From: Nocardia camponoti
Lineage (GTDB): Bacteria; Actinomycetota; Actinomycetes; Mycobacteriales; Mycobacteriaceae
Length of the DNA stretch: 64,000 nt
NCBI RefSeq assembly: GCF_014646135.1
Contig: NZ_BMMW01000006.1
Location: forward strand, 124,001 to 188,000
Direction of reading: 5' to 3'
Position numbers and translations under genes: made by a program. The notes beneath the pieces are model-generated. The model had not been told where the DNA came from. It worked only from the letters and a program-made list of their open reading frames with translations, and did no database searches. Shown piece after piece: positions 15,269-23,945 of the stretch (positions within the stretch are counted from its first letter, which is position 1; each line of letters starts with the position of its first letter).

Positions 15269-16339
15269 TTACCTTCGATGTACCCGTGCGCGAACCTGTT
15301 CGGTGAATTCGCTGGTAGAGGCTAAACCGCCCAGGTCAGCGGTCGCGATTCCGGCGGCGAAAGTACCTGATACGGCCCGCGTGATGCGTTCGGCCGCGTT
15401 AGCGAGAATCGGGTCACCATCGCGAACAGCCAACCAGCGCAACAACATTGCCGCCGAGAGTTGCAGCGCGGCGGGGTTAGCGCGATTGTGGCCAGCCAAC
15501 GTGGGCGCGGCCCCGTGAACCGCCTGTGCCATCGCTTTGGTATCCGAGCAGTTCAGCGAGGGCGCGATGCCAAGCGAGCCACTCAATTCGCCCGCCAAAT
15601 CCGAGAGAATGTCGCCGAAAAGGTTCTCGGTGACGATCACATCGAAGTCGGCGGGCGAACGAACAAGGTGCGCGGCCATCGCATCGACGTGTTCATCGGC
15701 TACCCGCACGTCGGGATAGTGTTGGGCAACTTCGTAGCACACATCACGAAAAAGGCCGGTTGTCATCGGCAACACATTCGCCTTGTGCACGATCGTCACG
15801 TGCTTGCCGCGCGTGCTCGCCATCCGCATCGCCTGATGCGCGATCCGCTCAGTCGCCGCGCGGGTGATCACCGCGACGGCCATCGCGACGTCTTCGGTCG
15901 GCCGGAATTCGCCCGATCCGGCGAACATATTCCGGTCGGCGTAAAAGCCCTCGCTGTTCTCGCGCACGATGACCACATCGATGTCGGGAGCCTTGGCGCG
16001 AACGCCAGCGAAGGCGGCGGCGGGGCGAATATTCGCATACAGACCAAGCCGTTTGCGGATCGCGCCGCCCGGCGCGACCCGCATTTCCGCAGGATACGAT
16101 GCATTATCGTGTGGCCCGAGGATCCAGGCGTCGAGGTCTGCCAACGCGCCAAGTGTCTGCTCGGGCAGCGGGGTGCCGTACGCCTCGATCGCGTCGTGGC
16201 CCATGAGCAGCGGTACCCAGTCGACCGACGGTCCGCCCGCCGCCGCGATTGCCTCGTCGACCACCGCGCGCGTCGCCGCGACCACCTCCGGCCCAATGCC
16301 GTCGCCGTCGATGACACCCAAGCGCAAAGTCGCATTCAC
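15269..16339 (-). CDS. Isocitrate/isopropylmalate dehydrogenase family enzyme
   Basis: This 356-residue beta-decarboxylating NAD(P)-dependent dehydrogenase has the family's DGDGIGPEVV start, the substrate loop VIVRENSEGFYADRNMFAG and the catalytic lysine region TIVHKANVL. It also has the metal/NAD motif VTENLFGDILSDLAGEL. The Glu-Gly-Phe-Tyr substrate loop resembles tartrate/homoisocitrate-type members more than classical LeuB, so the substrate is open. GTG 16339 was chosen over the upstream frame start (16426) because residues before it do not resemble the family. Only a weak AACGAT -10-like hexamer precedes it. Confidence 0.85.
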   Translation of the reverse strand: MNATLRLGVIDGDGIGPEVVAATRAVVDEAIAAAGGPSVDWVPLLMGHDAIEAYGTPLPEQTLGALADLDAWILGPHDNASYPAEMRVAPGGAIRKRLGLYANIRPAAAFAGVRAKAPDIDVVIVRENSEGFYADRNMFAGSGEFRPTEDVAMAVAVITRAATERIAHQAMRMASTRGKHVTIVHKANVLPMTTGLFRDVCYEVAQHYPDVRVADEHVDAMAAHLVRSPADFDVIVTENLFGDILSDLAGELSGSLGIAPSLNCSDTKAMAQAVHGAAPTLAGHNRANPAALQLSAAMLLRWLAVRDGDPILANAAERITRAVSGTFAAGIATADLGGLASTSEFTEQVRARVHRR

Positions 16340-16611
16340 TCCCACATCGTTGCCTGTGTGGCACAACACAGCAAATATCGCGCGATCACGTCGCGGTGAG
16401 TGAGCGCCAACACGATACGCCGCCATCGTGTTGTTCCCGATTTATCGGGTTCTAGCTGGGGATTTGCCCGATTGGGTGCGTAAGGAGGGTGGCAACATAT
16501 CCGCGCTGGTGGAAGATAGAGAGATGCCGTGGTGTTAGGACCTGTTAGCAAGCCCCCGCAAGCCCCGCCAGCCACTGTGCATGCCACGGATACCGACAAG
16601 GAGAGGACGTC

Positions 16612-16992
16612 ATGGCCACCCAGACGCTGACCCAGCAGAACTTTGACGAGGTAGTCACCGGAAACGACGTGGTACTCGTCGATTTCTGGGCTTCGTGGTG
16701 CGGTCCGTGCCGCAGCTTCGCCCCTACTTTCGAAGCATCATCGGACGCTCACCCCGACATCGTGTACGGCAAGGTCGACACCGAGGCTGAACAGGGTCTC
16801 GCTGCCGCCGCCAACATTCGCTCCATCCCCACGCTGATGGCGTTCCGCGAGGGCGTGCTCGTTTTCGCGCAGCCGGGCGCGCTGCCGCCAGCCGCGCTGG
16901 AAGACCTCGTCACCCAGGTGCAGGGTCTCGACATGGACGAGGTGCGTAAGCAGATCGCCGAGCAGGGTGCCGCCGCGCCCGCTGCCGAATAG
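16612..16992 (+). CDS. Thioredoxin
   Basis: This 126-residue thioredoxin has the redox motif W-C30-G-P-C33 (VLVDFWASWCGPCRSFAP), the cis-proline region RSIPTLMAF and a C-terminal acidic extension (EVRKQIAEQGAAAPAAE). The sequence is closest to the mycobacterial TrxB type (Rv1471), with FAPTFEASSDAHPDIVYGKVDTEAE nearly matching over its length (inference from memory). AAGGAGAGG provides a strong ribosome-binding site. An intrinsic terminator follows 30 bp after the stop. Confidence 0.95.
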   Translation: MATQTLTQQNFDEVVTGNDVVLVDFWASWCGPCRSFAPTFEASSDAHPDIVYGKVDTEAEQGLAAAANIRSIPTLMAFREGVLVFAQPGALPPAALEDLVTQVQGLDMDEVRKQIAEQGAAAPAAE

Positions 16993-17022
16993 TCCGCATC
17001 GGCCACACGTCACTGAAACGTC

Positions 17023-17062
17023 AATGGCCCGTTCACCTTTCGTGAACGGGCCATTCGTTTTT
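17023..17062 (+). terminator. Intrinsic terminator after thioredoxin
   Basis: A perfect 14-bp stem (17023-17036 with 17042-17055), a CTTTC loop, then CGTTTTT. It lies in the gap between the thioredoxin gene and the convergent gene ending at 17069, and its poly-T is on the plus strand. Confidence 0.92.
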
Positions 17063-17068
17063 GCCTAG

Positions 17069-17482
17069 TTAGTCCGCGAGCAGGTTGACGCCCGCGATCA
17101 TGGCGCGGATCGTCGACTCAGCGCTAGTAGGCGCGATCGCCGCTGCCCAGTCGCGACGGCCATTGAATTCGCATTCGACGAAGGTCGCGATACCGGCGTC
17201 GGTAGGACGCTGGTGGAACTGCAGGAGCTCGAGGGGGTAACCCTCGTCGTAGAGCGCCGATGTCATCGCGGCGACAGGGCTGCCTGCCGAGAGCACGGTG
17301 CGCAGGTGGTTGGGGAGTTCCAACGTCGCGGTGAAGTCGGCACCCGATGAGGTCCACTCGCCAAGGGCGATGGGGCCGCCACGGTGGGCGTAGCGATCGA
17401 GGAATTCGGTCGAGGTGAGGTCGGCGCGGGCACCCTTGGGCGCGGCGGCGAAGAGGGCATGGTCAGCAGTCAGCATGGTCAT
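17069..17482 (-). CDS. Hypothetical protein, possible LeuA-regulatory-domain-like
   Basis: This 137-residue cytosolic protein has no signal or membrane segment. It contains GGPIALGEWTSSGADFTATLELPN and a C-terminal TSAESTIRAMIAGVNLLAD, where the latter resembles the ends of actinobacterial homocitrate/isopropylmalate synthase-like small proteins. That link is weak. Two start codons (17482 and 17476) are in frame, and GGGAAG lies about 12 nt before the first. Codon use is typical for the genome. Confidence 0.7.
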   Translation of the reverse strand: MTMLTADHALFAAAPKGARADLTSTEFLDRYAHRGGPIALGEWTSSGADFTATLELPNHLRTVLSAGSPVAAMTSALYDEGYPLELLQFHQRPTDAGIATFVECEFNGRRDWAAAIAPTSAESTIRAMIAGVNLLAD

Positions 17483-17572
17483 GGCGAATGGTCTTCCCGA
17501 AGATGGTCTTCGTTGGCAGGTGGGACCAGCAGAACAAAGAAAATCAGCCCGCAGCGAGGGGGCTGGTCCGAA

Positions 17573-17707
17573 TCAGACCCCGCTACGGCGGGTTACTACG
17601 AGAAGAATCTGCCGCTTGGCCACCAGCGCGGTCTGCGCAGGGGCGATCGTCGCGAGGTCGCGGTCAGCGACTAGCAGCGCGGCGAGGCGATCGGCGGGAT
17701 TCGGCAC
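17573..17707 (-). CDS. Candidate small protein, 44 codons
   Basis: The minus strand encodes a 44-residue Ala/Leu/Val-rich peptide starting VPNPADRLAALLVADRD and ending VTRRSGV. The GTG start is preceded by TACAGT six nt upstream, the same leaderless arrangement seen for known genes nearby. Third codon positions are mainly G/C. There is no domain match I can name, so the call rests on promoter spacing and composition. Confidence 0.35.
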   Translation of the reverse strand: MPNPADRLAALLVADRDLATIAPAQTALVAKRQILLVVTRRSGV

Positions 17708-17713
17708 AACTCG

Positions 17714-17719
17714 ACTGTA
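17714..17719 (-). promoter_or_regulatory. Candidate -10 for the 44-codon ORF
   Basis: TACAGT on the minus strand, 6 nt before the GTG at 17707. Confidence 0.35.
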
Positions 17720-17889
17720 GGGCGATCGTCGTGAAATCGCAACCTCGTTTCTCAGTCGGAGTGTCTACTCACCGGTACGATTCCCGCAGTTCAGGGACCC
17801 TTCACCGGGTGCGCGACCGCGAGGTGAGTGCCCCGTCACGCGAGATGCCGGGCTGGTGCCCCCTTTGGGCACGAGGTCGGCCGAATTCG

Positions 17890-20616
17890 TCAGTGTGCCG
17901 CCGCGTCCCAGCTGCGGCCCGTGCCGACCGAAACATCAAGGGGCACCGACAAATCGATGGCTGACGCCATTCGTTCGCGCGCCAGCTTCTCCAAAATCTC
18001 GCGTTCGCCCTCAGCCACTTCGAAAACCAATTCGTCGTGAATCTGCAACAGCATGCGCGAGCGCAAGCCCGCCTCGCGGATCGCGTCGGCCACGTTGATC
18101 ATCGCGACCTTGATGATGTCGGCCGCGGTGCCCTGGATCGGGGCGTTCAGTGCCATGCGTTCGGCGGCCTCACGGCGTTGGCGGTTGCTTGAGTCGAGGT
18201 CGGGGAGGTAGCGGCGACGGCCGAACAGGGTTTGCGTGTAGCCAACCTTGCGTGCCTCTTCGACCACGTCGCCCAGGTAGTCGCGGATGCCACCGAAGCG
18301 GTCGAAATAGGTGTCCATCTGCTGCTTAGCTTCCTCAGTGCTGATCTTCAGCTGCTGAGACAAGCCGTACGCGCTCAAGCCGTACGCCAAGCCATACGAC
18401 ATGGCCTTGATCCGGCGACGCATTTCCGCCGTGACCTCGCCAAGCGGGATATCGAACGCCTTCGACGCGACGAAGGTGTGCAGGTCCTCGCCGGAATTGA
18501 ATGCCTCGATGAGCCCAGCGTCGCCGGAAAGGTGAGCCATGATGCGCATTTCGATCTGGCTGTAGTCGGCGGTCATCAGTTCGGTGAACCCAGGGCCGAC
18601 GACGAACGTGTCGCGAATCTGGCGACCGGTGTCGGTGCGAATCGGAATGTTTTGCAGGTTCGGCTCGGTCGACGACAAACGCCCGGTTGCTGCGATGGTC
18701 TGGTTGAACGTGGTGTGCACGCGACCGTCGTCGGCAACAGACTTCAACAACCCGTCAACAGTGACCTTGAGGCGCGTCGCATCGCGATGGGAAAGCAGGT
18801 GCTCGAGGAACGGGTGTTGATTCTTCTCGTACAGGCCCTCAAGCGCGTCGGCGTCGGTGGTGTAACCGGTCTTGGTGCGCTTGGTCTTTGGCATGTCGAG
18901 CTCGTCGAACAACACGACCTGCAACTGCTTGGGCGAGCCGAGGTTGATCTGCTTGCCGATGACCTCGTAGGCCGAATTAGCCGCTTCCCCAACACGATCG
19001 GCGAAGGTGCGCTGCAACGCTTCCAACTGCTCCGTGTCGACGGCGATGCCAGCGGCTTCCAACTCCCCAAGCACGCCGAGCAGCGGCAGTTCCATCTCGG
19101 TAAGCAACGAGGTCGACTCGATTTTGGTGAGTTCTTCATCGAGCGCGTCGGCCAAATCGGCAACGGCACGCGCGCGCAGCATCTCCTCGCGCGCGGAATC
19201 CTCAGCGGCGGAGTCTTCATCGTCAAGCAACGACAGCTGCGTATCGGATTCGCCTGTCTCCACCCGCAATTCGCGCTTCAGATACCGCAGCGACAGATCG
19301 TCGAGGTTGAAGCTGCGTTGGCCTGGCCGCACCAAATACGCGGCGAGCGCGGTGTCGGTTGTAAGCCCCGCGAGCGTGAACCCACGGCCACGCAACGCAT
19401 GCCCGGCCGACTTGGCCTCGTGGAGCGCCTTGAATACCGATTCGTCGGCCAACCAGGCGGCCAGCGCGGTCTCGTCCTCAGCAGAGAGTCCGGCGAGGTC
19501 GATATACGCGCCTTCACCGTCGGCACAGGCGAGCGCGAGCGCGCGGGCGTCGCCACCAACCGGGGTACCGGTGCCGACAATCGAAAGACCGTGGCGCTGA
19601 CCAGCTTTGGCGTGCTCGGCGAGCCACTCCCCTACCGTGCCCGGCTCAAGCACCACACCGCTGAGGTCGAATCCGCCCTCAGCTTCCGGTTCGGCGGAAA
19701 CAAGCGACTCAAACAAGCGGTCGCGCAGCACGCGGAACTCAAGGTCGTCGAAAAGCTGGTGAATCTTGTCGCGATCCCACGGCGCTTTCGCGAGCTGATC
19801 GGGCGTGTAGGGCAGCGGAACGTCGCGCACCATCTCGGTGAGGCGGCGGTTCATGATCACCGTTGACAGGTTCTCGCGCAGCGCGTCGGCACCACGGCCC
19901 TTGACGGTGTCGACCTGGTCGACCAACGCGTCGAGCGTGCCGTACTGCTGAATCCAGCGCTGCGCCGTCTTCTCGCCAACGCCTGGGATGCCGGGCAGGT
20001 TGTCGCTGGCGTCGCCACGCAGCGCCGCGTAATCGGGGTATTGGGCGGGCGTGAGGCCGTACTTCGCCTCCACCGATTCGGGAGTAAAGCGCGTGAGTTC
20101 GGAAACGCCCTTGACCGGGTACAACACGGTGACATCGGGCGTGACGAGCTGGATCGAGTCGCGGTCGCCGGTGACGACAAGCACCCGGTACCCCTGAGCG
20201 ACGGCGTTGGTGGTCATCGTCGCGATCACATCGTCGGCCTCGTAGCCATCGATAGCCATGACCGGGATGCCCATCGCGCCGAGCACATCCTTGGTGACAT
20301 CAACCTGACCGCGAAACTCATCGGGCGTGGCACTGCGATTGGCCTTGTACTCGGGATACATCTCCGAGCGGAAGGTCTTGCGTGACACGTCGAAGGCGGC
20401 GGCGACGTGCGTCGGCGCTTCGTCGCGCAGGATGTTGATGAGCATCGAGGTGAAGCCGTAGACAGCGTTGGTGGTTTGGCCGGTCGCGGTCTTAAAACTG
20501 TCGGCAGGGAGCGCGAAGAAGGCTCGATAGGCAAGCGAGTGCCCGTCAAGCAGCATCAGGGTTGGCCGCTCGACTGCGGGGGTTTGCGTGGCCGGGGCGC
20601 TCGTCGGTGAACTCAC
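17890..20616 (-). CDS. polA: DNA polymerase I
   Basis: PolA fills gaps in repair and removes Okazaki RNA primers. The 908-residue product has an N-terminal 5'-3' exonuclease domain (LMLLDGHSLAYRAFFALP, with the acidic DGYEADDVIATM). A central domain is degenerate for proofreading, as in mycobacteria. The polymerase domain has motif A DYSQIEMRIMAHL, motif B RRIKAMSYGLAYGLSAYGLSQ and motif C QIHDELVFE. I chose GTG 20616: the frame is open to 20697, but TAGACT sits 7 nt before the GTG, and the protein then begins VSSPTSAPATQTPAVERPTL, like M. tuberculosis PolA (904 residues). Confidence 0.97.
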   Translation of the reverse strand: MSSPTSAPATQTPAVERPTLMLLDGHSLAYRAFFALPADSFKTATGQTTNAVYGFTSMLINILRDEAPTHVAAAFDVSRKTFRSEMYPEYKANRSATPDEFRGQVDVTKDVLGAMGIPVMAIDGYEADDVIATMTTNAVAQGYRVLVVTGDRDSIQLVTPDVTVLYPVKGVSELTRFTPESVEAKYGLTPAQYPDYAALRGDASDNLPGIPGVGEKTAQRWIQQYGTLDALVDQVDTVKGRGADALRENLSTVIMNRRLTEMVRDVPLPYTPDQLAKAPWDRDKIHQLFDDLEFRVLRDRLFESLVSAEPEAEGGFDLSGVVLEPGTVGEWLAEHAKAGQRHGLSIVGTGTPVGGDARALALACADGEGAYIDLAGLSAEDETALAAWLADESVFKALHEAKSAGHALRGRGFTLAGLTTDTALAAYLVRPGQRSFNLDDLSLRYLKRELRVETGESDTQLSLLDDEDSAAEDSAREEMLRARAVADLADALDEELTKIESTSLLTEMELPLLGVLGELEAAGIAVDTEQLEALQRTFADRVGEAANSAYEVIGKQINLGSPKQLQVVLFDELDMPKTKRTKTGYTTDADALEGLYEKNQHPFLEHLLSHRDATRLKVTVDGLLKSVADDGRVHTTFNQTIAATGRLSSTEPNLQNIPIRTDTGRQIRDTFVVGPGFTELMTADYSQIEMRIMAHLSGDAGLIEAFNSGEDLHTFVASKAFDIPLGEVTAEMRRRIKAMSYGLAYGLSAYGLSQQLKISTEEAKQQMDTYFDRFGGIRDYLGDVVEEARKVGYTQTLFGRRRYLPDLDSSNRQRREAAERMALNAPIQGTAADIIKVAMINVADAIREAGLRSRMLLQIHDELVFEVAEGEREILEKLARERMASAIDLSVPLDVSVGTGRSWDAAAH

Positions 20617-20623
20617 GTCGATG

Positions 20624-20629
20624 AGTCTA
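20624..20629 (-). promoter_or_regulatory. Candidate -10 for leaderless polA
   Basis: TAGACT on the minus strand, 7 nt before the GTG start. Confidence 0.55.
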
Positions 20630-20667
20630 GGGAAGCCCACCGACAACTTTGCCTCCTGGCACGACAG

Positions 20668-20706
20668 AGCCCCCGGCATCGAGTCGAAACTCGACAACCG
20701 GGGGCT
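20668..20706. terminator. Stem-loop after the fused Liv ATPase gene
   Basis: An outer 9-bp stem AGCCCCCGG/CCGGGGGCT encloses a second 6-bp stem TCGAGT/ACTCGA. It lies 13 bp after the livGF stop and before polA. No T-tract follows on the minus strand, so termination may be partial. Confidence 0.6.
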
Positions 20707-20718
20707 GCGTCAGCCGAA

Positions 20719-22518
20719 TTAATCGGCGCCGAGATAGGCCGTCTTCACCGCGGGATCGGCCAACAGCTCACGGCCGCTGCCCGACTTGGTGATCTCGCCG
20801 GTCTCCAAGATGTAGCCGCGATCGCTACGCGTGAGCGCCTGCTGGGCGTTCTGCTCGACAAGCAGCACGGTTGTGCCCTGCCGGTTGATCTCGGAGATGA
20901 TCATGAAGATCTGCTGAATCACCATGGGCGCCAAGCCCATTGACGGTTCATCGAGCAGCAGCAGCTTCGGTCGGGCCATCAACGCGCGACCGATCGCGAG
21001 CATCTGCTGTTCGCCACCCGACATCGTGCCGCCGACCTGTTTGCGACGCTCAGCCAAGCGCGGGAACAGTTCGAAGACCCAGTCGAGCGTCTTGGCATAC
21101 TCGCTTTTGTCCTTGAATGGGCGGCCGTAGCAGCCCATATCCAGGTTCTCCATCACCGTCATGCCGGGGAAAACACCGCGACCTTCCGGTGCCTGAATCA
21201 GCCCACTCAGGACGCGTTCATGGGCCTTGACCGGCGTGATGTCCTCACCCTTGAAGAAAATCTTGCCCGAGGTGAGCGGCAACAATCCCGACAGCGCACG
21301 CATGGTCGTTGTCTTGCCAGCGCCGTTGGCCCCAAGCAGCGTGACGAGTTCGCCTTCGGAAACCGAAAGCGAGATCCCGTGCAACGCCTCGATGCGGCCG
21401 TAATGCACGACCATGTCGCGCACCTCAAGCAACGGCGTCTGCGGATCGGCGACGGGCTTGCCCGCCTCCTTCGACAGCTTCTCCGAGACGACAACCGGGT
21501 CGCGATTCACCGGCGGCGTCGCGCCTTCGGCCGACAACACCTCAGCTTCCTCACGCACTTCCTCGATCGAATCCGCGTCGGGCACACCGAGATACGCGGC
21601 GATGACCGCCGGGTCCTGGCGCACCTGAGCGGGCAAGCCGTCGGCGATCTTGCGACCGAACTCAAGCACGACGATCCGGTCGGTGACGCCCATGACCAGT
21701 CGCATGTCGTGTTCGATCAGCAGCACGGTGTAACCGTCGTCGCGGATCTTGCGGATCAGGTCCATGAGCGCCGACTTCTCGCTCGGGTTGAACCCGGCCG
21801 CCGGTTCGTCGAGGCACAGCAGTTTCGGCTCGGTCGCGAGCGCACGCGCGATTTCGAGTCGACGCTGGTCACCGTAGGAAAGGTTGCGCGCCTTCTCTAC
21901 CGCACGCGGTGCGATGCCGACGAATTCCAGCAGCGCCATGCCACGGTCGATGGCGTCGCGTTCTTCGCGATGCATGCGTGGCGTGCGGAAAATCGCGCCC
22001 GGTACCGAGGTGCGGTGCCGCGCGTCAGTGCCGACGACCACGTTTTCCAGCGCGGTCATCTCGCCAAACAACCGCACGTTCTGGAAGGTGCGGGCGATGC
22101 CAAGTCGCGTGATTTCATAGCGCTTGGTTTTCGCGGTGAGCGGTTTTCCGTCGAAGAAGACACTGCCCGACGACGGCTTGTAGACGCCGGTGATGGCGTT
22201 GAAGCACGTGGTCTTGCCGGCACCGTTCGGGCCGATCAGGCCGAGAATCTCGCCGCGGCGAATTTCGAACGACACGTTGTCGAGTGCGGTGAGACCACCG
22301 AACTTGACGGTCAGACCCTCGGTCCGCAGCAGTGGTTCGCCGACGGCGGTTTCAATTTCGCGATGCGGTGCCGACAGTTCGGCGACCACGTCGGGGTCGC
22401 CCAGTGCGGGCAGCACCGCGGTCACGTCGACCACGCCTGGGTCTTCGGCGGGGGGAACCGCCTCGTAGCCAGCCTGGAGGTCGTCGTTGTCGTAGAGCGC
22501 GTCGCCCGGCCCGGTCAT
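20719..22518 (-). CDS. Branched-chain amino acid ABC transporter, fused LivG-LivF ATPase
   Basis: One 599-residue polypeptide carries both ATPases normally encoded by livG and livF. It has an acidic N-terminal extension of about 60 residues. The LivG half follows, with Walker A GPNGAGKTT at 96-104, NLSYGDQRRLEIARAL and LLCLDEPAAGFNP. A charged linker spans about residues 312-361. The LivF half has Walker A GANGAGKTT at 396-404, LIQAPEGRGVFPGMTV, MSGGEQQMLAIGRAL and LLLLDEPSMGLAP. It overlaps livM by 4 nt at its start. The fusion fixes 1:1 stoichiometry of the two nucleotide-binding domains. Substrate specificity within hydrophobic amino acids is inferred from family. Confidence 0.95.
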   Translation of the reverse strand: MTGPGDALYDNDDLQAGYEAVPPAEDPGVVDVTAVLPALGDPDVVAELSAPHREIETAVGEPLLRTEGLTVKFGGLTALDNVSFEIRRGEILGLIGPNGAGKTTCFNAITGVYKPSSGSVFFDGKPLTAKTKRYEITRLGIARTFQNVRLFGEMTALENVVVGTDARHRTSVPGAIFRTPRMHREERDAIDRGMALLEFVGIAPRAVEKARNLSYGDQRRLEIARALATEPKLLCLDEPAAGFNPSEKSALMDLIRKIRDDGYTVLLIEHDMRLVMGVTDRIVVLEFGRKIADGLPAQVRQDPAVIAAYLGVPDADSIEEVREEAEVLSAEGATPPVNRDPVVVSEKLSKEAGKPVADPQTPLLEVRDMVVHYGRIEALHGISLSVSEGELVTLLGANGAGKTTTMRALSGLLPLTSGKIFFKGEDITPVKAHERVLSGLIQAPEGRGVFPGMTVMENLDMGCYGRPFKDKSEYAKTLDWVFELFPRLAERRKQVGGTMSGGEQQMLAIGRALMARPKLLLLDEPSMGLAPMVIQQIFMIISEINRQGTTVLLVEQNAQQALTRSDRGYILETGEITKSGSGRELLADPAVKTAYLGAD

Positions 22519-23945
22519 CGTGAAGCTCCGATCAGTTGAGCCGCTGGCTTACGCACGGCCTGATACACCTGCCTGCCGTAGGCGAGCAACTTTTGCCGCA
22601 CCGGGAACAGACCCTGCGGACGCAAGATCATCATCACGACGAGCGCGATGCCGAAGTACAGGTACTTCAAGTCACCAAGTGACTGCGCACCGCCAGGACG
22701 GAACAGCAACACGGTGCCAAGCAGCAGCAACGCCATAACGCCAGCGAAGACGATGATGAAAATCGTGACGCGCTGAATCCATATCTCGGCGGCGTGAATG
22801 CGCCACTTCCATGCCCACAGCAGTCCGATGAACACCACGACAGCGACGGCGAGCAGCACGTAACCGGTCGTTTCGTCGGAGACGAGCTTGGCCGACTGCA
22901 ACCGCATCGGCAGGTAGGCGATGATGAACGCGCCGACGATCACGCCGAGCTTGTTGCCCGAACCGCCGAGCACAACCGCGCACAGGAACAGCATCGACAA
23001 GATGATGTCGAACTGTTTCGGGTTCACGTAGGTGACTTGGCCTGCATACATCGCGCCGGAGAGTCCACCGACGGACGCGCCAATCACGAACGCCCACAAC
23101 TTAAATCGGAACGTCGGCACGCCCATGATCTCGGCGACGTCTTCGTCTTCGCGGATCGCGACCCACGCGCGACCAACGCGGCTGCGCTCAAGGTTGCCAA
23201 TCACGAGCAGCGCGATGATCACCAAAACCATGCCGAGCCAGAACCACCATGTGCCGTTGCTCGCGCGGGTGAACGGGTTCCAGCTGCTGCTGTCGCCGAG
23301 GTTGCCCGGGGAGAAAACGCCGCCGGGATGCGAACTCGACTCGCCAACATGCGGGTAGGCGATCTTGGAGAGGCCGAGGCTGCCGTTGGTGAGTTCGCCG
23401 AGGTTGTCGGCCATGAGCCGGACGATTTCGCCGAAGCCAAGCGTGACGATCGCGAGGTAGTCGCCACGCAGGCGCAGCGTCGGCGCGCCGAGCAGCAAGC
23501 CCGACAGCGCGGTGAGCGCGATCGCGATCGGCACGCAGGCGAACCACGCCCAGCTCGGATTGAGCCAGCCGCCGTCGGTTTGGTTCCACGGGCTGTTGGG
23601 GCTGGTCAGCAGGCCGACGGTGTAGGCGCCAACGGCATAGAAGCCGACGTAACCGAGGTCGAGCAGACCCGCTTGGCCGACGACAACGTTGAGCCCGACG
23701 GCGATAAGCGCGTACATCGCGAACTGGGCCATGACGCCGCCGAAGCTGACGCCGGGGGTGTCAAGCAGCGGCGGGGTGTAGATCGGCAGCAGCGCGAGCA
23801 CGATGATGAAGGGCACGCCGACGCCCCACTGCGCGGGCCGCGAAAGGCCATTCCACCAGCCGCGAAGCGCGTCGCCGATGGGCGTGCGATCCGGGCGCGG
23901 CGGCGGTGTCGGCTTGTCGGTGATGTCGTTGAGGTTGGTGCTCAT
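22515..23945 (-). CDS. livM: Branched-chain amino acid ABC transporter permease LivM
   Basis: This 476-residue LivM-type inner-membrane permease has about ten helices. The family motif GLNVVVGQAGLLDLGYVGFYAVGAY is split around residues 82-107, and the EAA-like loop is ESRVGRAWVAIREDEDVAEIMGV-type (RSRVGRAWVAIRED). The cytosolic N-terminus is Pro-rich and longer than usual, with an extra C-terminal helical segment. It overlaps livH and the fused ATPase by 4 nt on each side, so the operon is translated as a coupled unit. Confidence 0.95.
   Translation of the reverse strand: MSTNLNDITDKPTPPPRPDRTPIGDALRGWWNGLSRPAQWGVGVPFIIVLALLPIYTPPLLDTPGVSFGGVMAQFAMYALIAVGLNVVVGQAGLLDLGYVGFYAVGAYTVGLLTSPNSPWNQTDGGWLNPSWAWFACVPIAIALTALSGLLLGAPTLRLRGDYLAIVTLGFGEIVRLMADNLGELTNGSLGLSKIAYPHVGESSSHPGGVFSPGNLGDSSSWNPFTRASNGTWWFWLGMVLVIIALLVIGNLERSRVGRAWVAIREDEDVAEIMGVPTFRFKLWAFVIGASVGGLSGAMYAGQVTYVNPKQFDIILSMLFLCAVVLGGSGNKLGVIVGAFIIAYLPMRLQSAKLVSDETTGYVLLAVAVVVFIGLLWAWKWRIHAAEIWIQRVTIFIIVFAGVMALLLLGTVLLFRPGGAQSLGDLKYLYFGIALVVMMILRPQGLFPVRQKLLAYGRQVYQAVRKPAAQLIGASR

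Larger units (their letters stand above)
17483..17889. other. 407-bp gap between the hypothetical gene and polA
   Basis: Apart from a candidate small minus-strand ORF (17573-17707), I see only a weak hairpin (GTGCCC-CCTTT-GGGCAC, about 17856-17871) that could end polA transcription. Confidence 0.45.
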
